Assembly (NCBI GenBank): GCA_028715585.1
Contig: JAQURN010000044.1
Span: 1-9,069 of the forward strand
Origin: Actinomycetota bacterium
GTDB taxonomy: Bacteria > Actinomycetota > Geothermincolia > Fen-727 > JAQURN01
Length of the DNA: 9,069 bases
Direction of reading: 5' to 3'
The notes under the pieces are model-generated. The model made no database searches and was not told where the DNA came from. It saw only the letters and a program-made list of their open reading frames with translations. Below are positions 6,040 to 9,069 of this stretch, one piece after another. The stretch's first letter is position 1; each line of letters begins with the position of its first letter. Both the position numbers and the translations under genes were made by a program.

Positions 6040-6966
6040 CTACTTGCTTCTCCCCAGTGACCATCGATACTTTTCGCCTATTTCGAAAAACAGTGGAAAG
6101 ATGAAGGAGAGCCCCACTCCCGAGATTATGAGTGCCCAATCTACCCCTTTGAAGTACGCGGCATAGAATCCAGAGAAAGTTTCTATGCCCAGGACATCCT
6201 TGGTTATCTCGAAGGCGGCAAATTCGGCAAGTGGAGTTGTTATAGCGACTATTACGAGCGATATAAGCGATATCCACAGTATCCCCGTAAGCGAATGGCT
6301 TGATGCCTGCTTATCCCTGGTAGCTATTTTGTAAGAAGCCCATGGGACAGCGATTCCTGTCACGAACACCGAAGCTTGAGTCCATCCGCGAAAATTAGCA
6401 ATCAACATCCAGAAGCCGAAGCTCAAGGCTGCCGCTGCCAATCCCCCTAGTGTCGCGGGCACCACTCTTGATTTTGCTGAGGCTTGGAAAGCAGGTACTT
6501 TTTCTTTTTCAGGAGGAAGCCGCGCGCCTTCGCCCGTGGTTATTTTTGTCTCTACTCTTTCCTGGAATCCAGTCGTGGTAGGGATGGGTTTTTGAACTTT
6601 GTTTTCCTTCCCTTCGCTCAGGATTTCTTCGACTTTGCTTTCGGATGGTTTCACGAGCTCGATTTGTTCTTCAAGGAATTCCTCTTCCATCTCGAGGTTA
6701 GGTGATTTTCTCTCCTCGGCTTCCTCAGTGATGGTGATTTCACTTATTTCGAGCCTTTGCCTGGCGGGCTTGAAACCCGTCTCCGGAGCTTGGGTTTGCG
6801 CGAGTTTGCACTGGGGGCAGAGAAGGGGATCTCCGCTTTCGAGCACGCATTGCTTGCACATTGGTTTACCACACCCCCTGCAGTCCCTGATTGCGGGTCT
6901 CGATGGATGCAGGTGGCATGCCTTCCAACTTTTTTCCTGACGTTCTTTCTGCTTGCCTTCGTTCAT
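6040..6966 (-). CDS. Membrane protein with N-terminal B-box-like zinc finger
   Basis: I do not recognise a named gene. The 308-residue product has three parts. Residues 17-53 form a Cys/His zinc module with spacing C-x2-H-x8-C-x2-C-x4-C-x2-C-x9-C-x2-C (Cys17, His20, Cys29, Cys32, Cys37, Cys40, Cys50, Cys53), including CGKPMCKQC, which fits a prokaryotic B-box-type or double zinc-ribbon fold. Residues 55-165 are a Glu/Lys/Pro-rich, probably disordered linker. Residues 168-297 hold about four hydrophobic segments (168-192, 195-213, 228-252, 274-295), so the zinc finger is probably tethered at the inner face of the membrane. The ATG at 6966 is the first plausible start, but its Shine-Dalgarno is poor. 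It is convergent with the PHP gene (16 bp between stops) and divergent from the lipoprotein gene. Family knowledge links such modules to protein-protein contact; the function here is unknown. Confidence 0.8.
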   Translation of the reverse strand: MNEGKQKERQEKSWKACHLHPSRPAIRDCRGCGKPMCKQCVLESGDPLLCPQCKLAQTQAPETGFKPARQRLEISEITITEEAEERKSPNLEMEEEFLEEQIELVKPSESKVEEILSEGKENKVQKPIPTTTGFQERVETKITTGEGARLPPEKEKVPAFQASAKSRVVPATLGGLAAAALSFGFWMLIANFRGWTQASVFVTGIAVPWASYKIATRDKQASSHSLTGILWISLISLVIVAITTPLAEFAAFEITKDVLGIETFSGFYAAYFKGVDWALIISGVGLSFIFPLFFEIGEKYRWSLGRSK

Positions 6967-7007
6967 TCTAATTAGAAGCTGGTTGTCTGAAACTTGCTTG
7001 GATACTA

Positions 7008-7013
7008 ATTATA
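7008..7013 (-). promoter_or_regulatory. Candidate -10 box for the zinc-finger membrane protein
   Basis: Read on the minus strand, this is a perfect TATAAT. It would start transcription near 7001, about 35 nt before the ATG at 6966. No good TTGACA-like -35 lies 16-19 bp upstream; the nearest reads CAGCAA. The region is AT-rich, so the match may be chance. Confidence 0.35.
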
Positions 7014-7077
7014 TTTGAGATTACTCCTGATTGCTGGGGATGGCTCTTGCTGACGTTTGAGTCCTTTCCTTGGATGT

Positions 7078-7090
7078 TATAAGTTATATA
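7078..7090 (+). promoter_or_regulatory. Candidate -10 region for the lipoprotein gene
   Basis: TATAAG (7078-7083) and TATATA (7085-7090) lie downstream of a weak -35-like TTGAGT (7057-7062). The spacings are 15 and 22 bp, neither optimal, so the exact promoter is not settled. A transcript from here would have a leader of roughly 60-80 nt that contains the hairpin at 7121-7136. Confidence 0.25.
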
Positions 7091-7120
7091 GGCCAAAAAT
7101 GAAGAGAGAGTAGAACTTCG

Positions 7121-7143
7121 CGCGGTTTTCTCCGCGATTTTTT
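7121..7143 (+). terminator. Short hairpin plus T-run in the lipoprotein leader
   Basis: CGCGG (7121-7125) pairs with CCGCG (7132-7136) around the loop TTTTCT, followed by A and six T (7138-7143). This has the layout of an intrinsic terminator, but the stem is only 5 bp, all G-C. It lies within the divergent region, about 20 bp before the lipoprotein start and after the likely promoter, so if real it would act as an attenuator rather than ending an upstream gene. Confidence 0.35.
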
Positions 7144-7156
7144 CCATAGAAAGGAG

Positions 7157-7606
7157 TTGAGTCGAAAGAAGATGAATATTCGCGAAAAGAGTGTGTTTTT
7201 GAAGATTTTACCCGGCCTGGTGGCATTGCTCATCGTTTCCTGCCTGGCTGGCTGTGGTAGTGAGATTGATGGGAAGCAGGTGATAAAGCCAGAGAAAGGG
7301 GCCGAGGAAAGCATGTTTCTGGAGAAGGAGGGAAAAACAAAGGAGGAAAAAGAAGCCGCAGAGGAAGCATTGGCACACGCGCATGACGCGAATGCCGGCT
7401 CTTCGTTCAAAGTCAAGGACATAAGGATGGTAAAAGGGTGGGCGCGGGTTGCGGTCATAGAGACGGGGGTGCCGGTGGAAGAAGCTATGGGTTTCGCCAT
7501 ATATTTGAAGAAGTCAAAGGATGACGGTTGGAAGGTAGCTGAGGCTGGAACAGACATTTCACCCGAGGACTTGCCCGAAGCGCCACCGGAGATATTAAAT
7601 CCTTGA
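7157..7606 (+). CDS. Small lipoprotein of unknown function
   Basis: The product has a type II (lipoprotein) signal peptide: basic N terminus, hydrophobic stretch ILPGLVALLIVS, and lipobox LAGC with the lipidated Cys at residue 33 counted from the TTG. It should be exported and anchored to the outer face of the membrane. Residues about 40-78 are rich in Glu, Lys and Ala (EKEGKTKEEKEAAEEALAHA) and look helical, possibly coiled coil. The last 65 residues form a small folded segment with VKGWARVAVIETG and DDGWKVAEAGTDI, then a Pro-rich end. The alternating strand pattern resembles small secreted NTF2-like or similar domains, but I cannot assign one. The start is uncertain: AAGGAG touches the TTG at 7157 with no spacer, while the in-frame ATG at 7172 is 15 bp from it; both keep the signal peptide. 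It is convergent with the acyl-CoA synthetase gene 18 bp away. Confidence 0.82.
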   Translation: MSRKKMNIREKSVFLKILPGLVALLIVSCLAGCGSEIDGKQVIKPEKGAEESMFLEKEGKTKEEKEAAEEALAHAHDANAGSSFKVKDIRMVKGWARVAVIETGVPVEEAMGFAIYLKKSKDDGWKVAEAGTDISPEDLPEAPPEILNP

Positions 7607-7624
7607 GGAATGAGATTGTTGGGG

Positions 7625-9069
7625 CTAGAGTGACTTCTCCATTTCTTCCAGCCGTTTTCTAAGTTCTCGTTTTAGCACCTTAAGTGTCATCGTGAGCGGC
7701 ATTTCTTCGATGATGTAAACCTTTCTTGGGGCTTTATAGGCGGCAATATGCTCCTTACACCATCCCAGGAGCTCTTCCCCTGTTGCCTCTTCCCCCTCTT
7801 TCAACTGCACGAAAGCTACGGGGACTTCTCCCTTGGTAGGATGTGGAGCCCCTATTAATGCTGCCTCTAAAACTTTGGGATGTTGGAGTATCTCTTCCTC
7901 GATTTCCCGGGAGAAGACAGAATATCCCCCTGTTTTTACTACATCCTTTTCGCGGTCAACGAAATAGATAAATCCCCACTTGTCTCGATAAGCCATATCT
8001 CCTGTATGAAACCATCCATACTTGAAGGCTTGCCTGGTTCGCTCCTCGTCGTTATAGTATCCCTTCATCACGTTTGGTCCTCTTACCACAATCTCCCCGA
8101 CTTCCCCTCTCTTTTTGAACGAGCCGTCTTCATCCATAATTCTCACTTTTACTCCTGGAACAGGAATTCCAATAGACCCTGGACGACGGAGAAATGGAAG
8201 ATTTACCGAGACGATAGGCGCTGTTTCCACAAGCCCGTACCCCTCGATGAACTTTCCGCTCAAGGATTCAAACATCTTTATTTGTTCGACCGGCATCGCG
8301 TCCGCTCCGCTTATCCAATATCTGATGCTCGAGAGGTCGTATTTCTCGGGATGTGCTTGAAGCATCAAGTTGAACATTGCCGGCACGCCAGGGAAGAGAT
8401 TGACCCTGTATTTTTGGATGTTAAAGAGGCATTTTTCTGGATCGAAAAACCTCATCAGAACACCGGCCGCTCCGGAGTAAATTCCTCCGACTATGAGGGT
8501 ATCGAAGCCGAATATGTGAGCCATCGGCAATACTCCGATACCAACATGTTTTCTGTTGACTCCCAACATTTTTTGGGAGAGAACTACGGTGGAAAGAAGG
8601 TTTCGGCTCGTTAGCATAGCGCCCTTTGGGAAGCCCGTTGTTCCAGATGTATAAAAGATAGCGATGGTCTGGTGGGGATTGAGAGGGAAGGGTTCTACAT
8701 ATGTGTCGTGGAGCCCCTCGGTGAGTTCATCGATAGAGATAAGTCCATCTGGCACCTCTTCCCTGGGACCTATCATTACCCAGTGCTCGATTCCGGGAAC
8801 ATTTGCCTTGTCGCGGATGTTGTTTTTGAACGTAAGCGGCTCTACGAAAATAGCTTTTGCCTGACAATCTTTTACTATTCTGGTGATTTCGCTGGCTTTT
8901 AGCATGAAATTTAAGGGGACGGTAACCGCGCCCAGGCGGGCGGCGGCAGTGAATATAAGGGGCATCTCAACCCCATTGGTGAGAACTACCGCTATCCTAT
9001 CCCCTGGCTTTACGCCAAGCTTGTCTCGCATCGCGGCGGCGAAGATGTTGGTTGCGCGGAGGGTATTCC
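7625..9069 (-). CDS. AMP-forming acyl-CoA synthetase (ANL superfamily), 5' end outside window
   Basis: The product activates a carboxylic acid, probably a fatty acid, to acyl-AMP and then acyl-CoA. Counting from the methionine at 9031, visible motifs are the P-loop YTSGTTGFPKGAM (127-139), GYGLVETAP (264-272), GWFHTGD (339-345), DREKDVVKTGGYSVFSREIE (359-378) and the C-terminal catalytic lysine in MPLTMTLKVLKREL (Lys451). The reading frame stays open upstream of that methionine to the window end (NTLRATNIFAAA before MRDKLGVKPGDR). Homologues have further N-terminal sequence there, so the true start lies outside the window. Overall form is closest to FadD-like long- or medium-chain acyl-CoA ligases; substrate length cannot be told. 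Two positions vary: Val in GYGLVE where Thr is usual, and Leu in TLK where Gly usually precedes the lysine. It ends 18 bp from the convergent lipoprotein gene. Confidence 0.95.
   Translation of the reverse strand, partial: NTLRATNIFAAAMRDKLGVKPGDRIAVVLTNGVEMPLIFTAAARLGAVTVPLNFMLKASEITRIVKDCQAKAIFVEPLTFKNNIRDKANVPGIEHWVMIGPREEVPDGLISIDELTEGLHDTYVEPFPLNPHQTIAIFYTSGTTGFPKGAMLTSRNLLSTVVLSQKMLGVNRKHVGIGVLPMAHIFGFDTLIVGGIYSGAAGVLMRFFDPEKCLFNIQKYRVNLFPGVPAMFNLMLQAHPEKYDLSSIRYWISGADAMPVEQIKMFESLSGKFIEGYGLVETAPIVSVNLPFLRRPGSIGIPVPGVKVRIMDEDGSFKKRGEVGEIVVRGPNVMKGYYNDEERTRQAFKYGWFHTGDMAYRDKWGFIYFVDREKDVVKTGGYSVFSREIEEEILQHPKVLEAALIGAPHPTKGEVPVAFVQLKEGEEATGEELLGWCKEHIAAYKAPRKVYIIEEMPLTMTLKVLKRELRKRLEEMEKSL

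Larger units (their letters stand above)
6967..7156. other. Divergent intergenic region (190 bp)
   Basis: This is the longest gap in the window, lying between two divergent starts, so it should carry promoters for both the zinc-finger membrane protein (leftward) and the lipoprotein (rightward). It is AT-richer than its flanks. It contains a leftward TATAAT, AT-rich -10-like stretches on the plus strand (7078-7090) and a hairpin with T-run at 7121-7143. A tiny ATG ORF of four codons (7099-7113) is present but has no ribosome binding site. No repeat, tRNA or known riboswitch is recognised. Confidence 0.6.

Noticed and set aside
7880..8614. 244-codon open frame on the plus strand, opposite the acyl-CoA synthetase
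   Set aside because: The opposite strand carries a clear, motif-complete acyl-CoA synthetase over the same bases. The translated product has no recognisable domain and is rich in Ser, His, Tyr and Trp, as expected of antisense translation.
9029..9031. ATG at 9031 as the acyl-CoA synthetase start
   Set aside because: The frame stays open upstream to the window edge with family-like sequence, and homologues have further N-terminal residues before the LGVKPGDR block.

Overview
The window looks like bacterial chromosome. It has Shine-Dalgarno-led genes (several starting at TTG or GTG), a lipobox lipoprotein, and separate purS and purQ genes. Separate PurS and PurQ are typical of Gram-positive bacteria, alphaproteobacteria, many deep-branching bacteria and archaea, and unlike the single large PurL of gammaproteobacteria. 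Base composition looks intermediate, and AGG/AGA (Arg) and ATA (Ile) codons are common, a bias often seen in thermophiles. I cannot name the genus; an uncultured Gram-positive-like or deep-branching lineage is an inference only.

Region 1 (1-5269, + strand) is a purine biosynthesis cluster: purA (5' end outside the window), purD, purE, purB, purS, purQ. Gaps are 20-52 bp, and purS and purQ overlap by one base. Together they cover GAR synthesis (PurD), FGAM synthetase subunits (PurS, PurQ), N5-CAIR mutase (PurE), both PurB steps and the first AMP-specific step (PurA). purF, purL, purM, purN or purT, purK, purC and purH are not in the window. The most striking point is PurQ: the nucleophilic cysteine of its glutaminase site (GICNGFQ in the family) is glycine at residue 86 (GIGNGFQ), and the neighbouring GGFSYGD motif reads GGSSYGD. 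The rest of the protein looks normal. PurQ is therefore predicted to be unable to hydrolyse glutamine, or the base is a sequence error.

Region 2 (5270-6023, + strand) is a gene for a small PHP-domain metal-dependent phosphoesterase. It follows purQ after 70 bp, where purL is often found in other genomes.

Region 3 (6040-7606) holds two genes diverging from a 190-bp intergenic region. The minus-strand gene encodes a membrane protein with an N-terminal B-box-like zinc finger, a long acidic linker and about four membrane segments. The plus-strand gene encodes a small lipoprotein of unknown function; a short hairpin followed by a T-run lies in its leader.

Region 4 (7625-9069, - strand) is an acyl-CoA synthetase of the AMP-forming (ANL) superfamily whose 5' end lies beyond the window. 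It converges on the lipoprotein gene. There is no tRNA, rRNA, CRISPR array, insertion sequence or phage signal, and no gene-free stretch longer than 190 bp. Apart from PurQ this is mostly ordinary housekeeping sequence, and I see no clear new multi-gene system.
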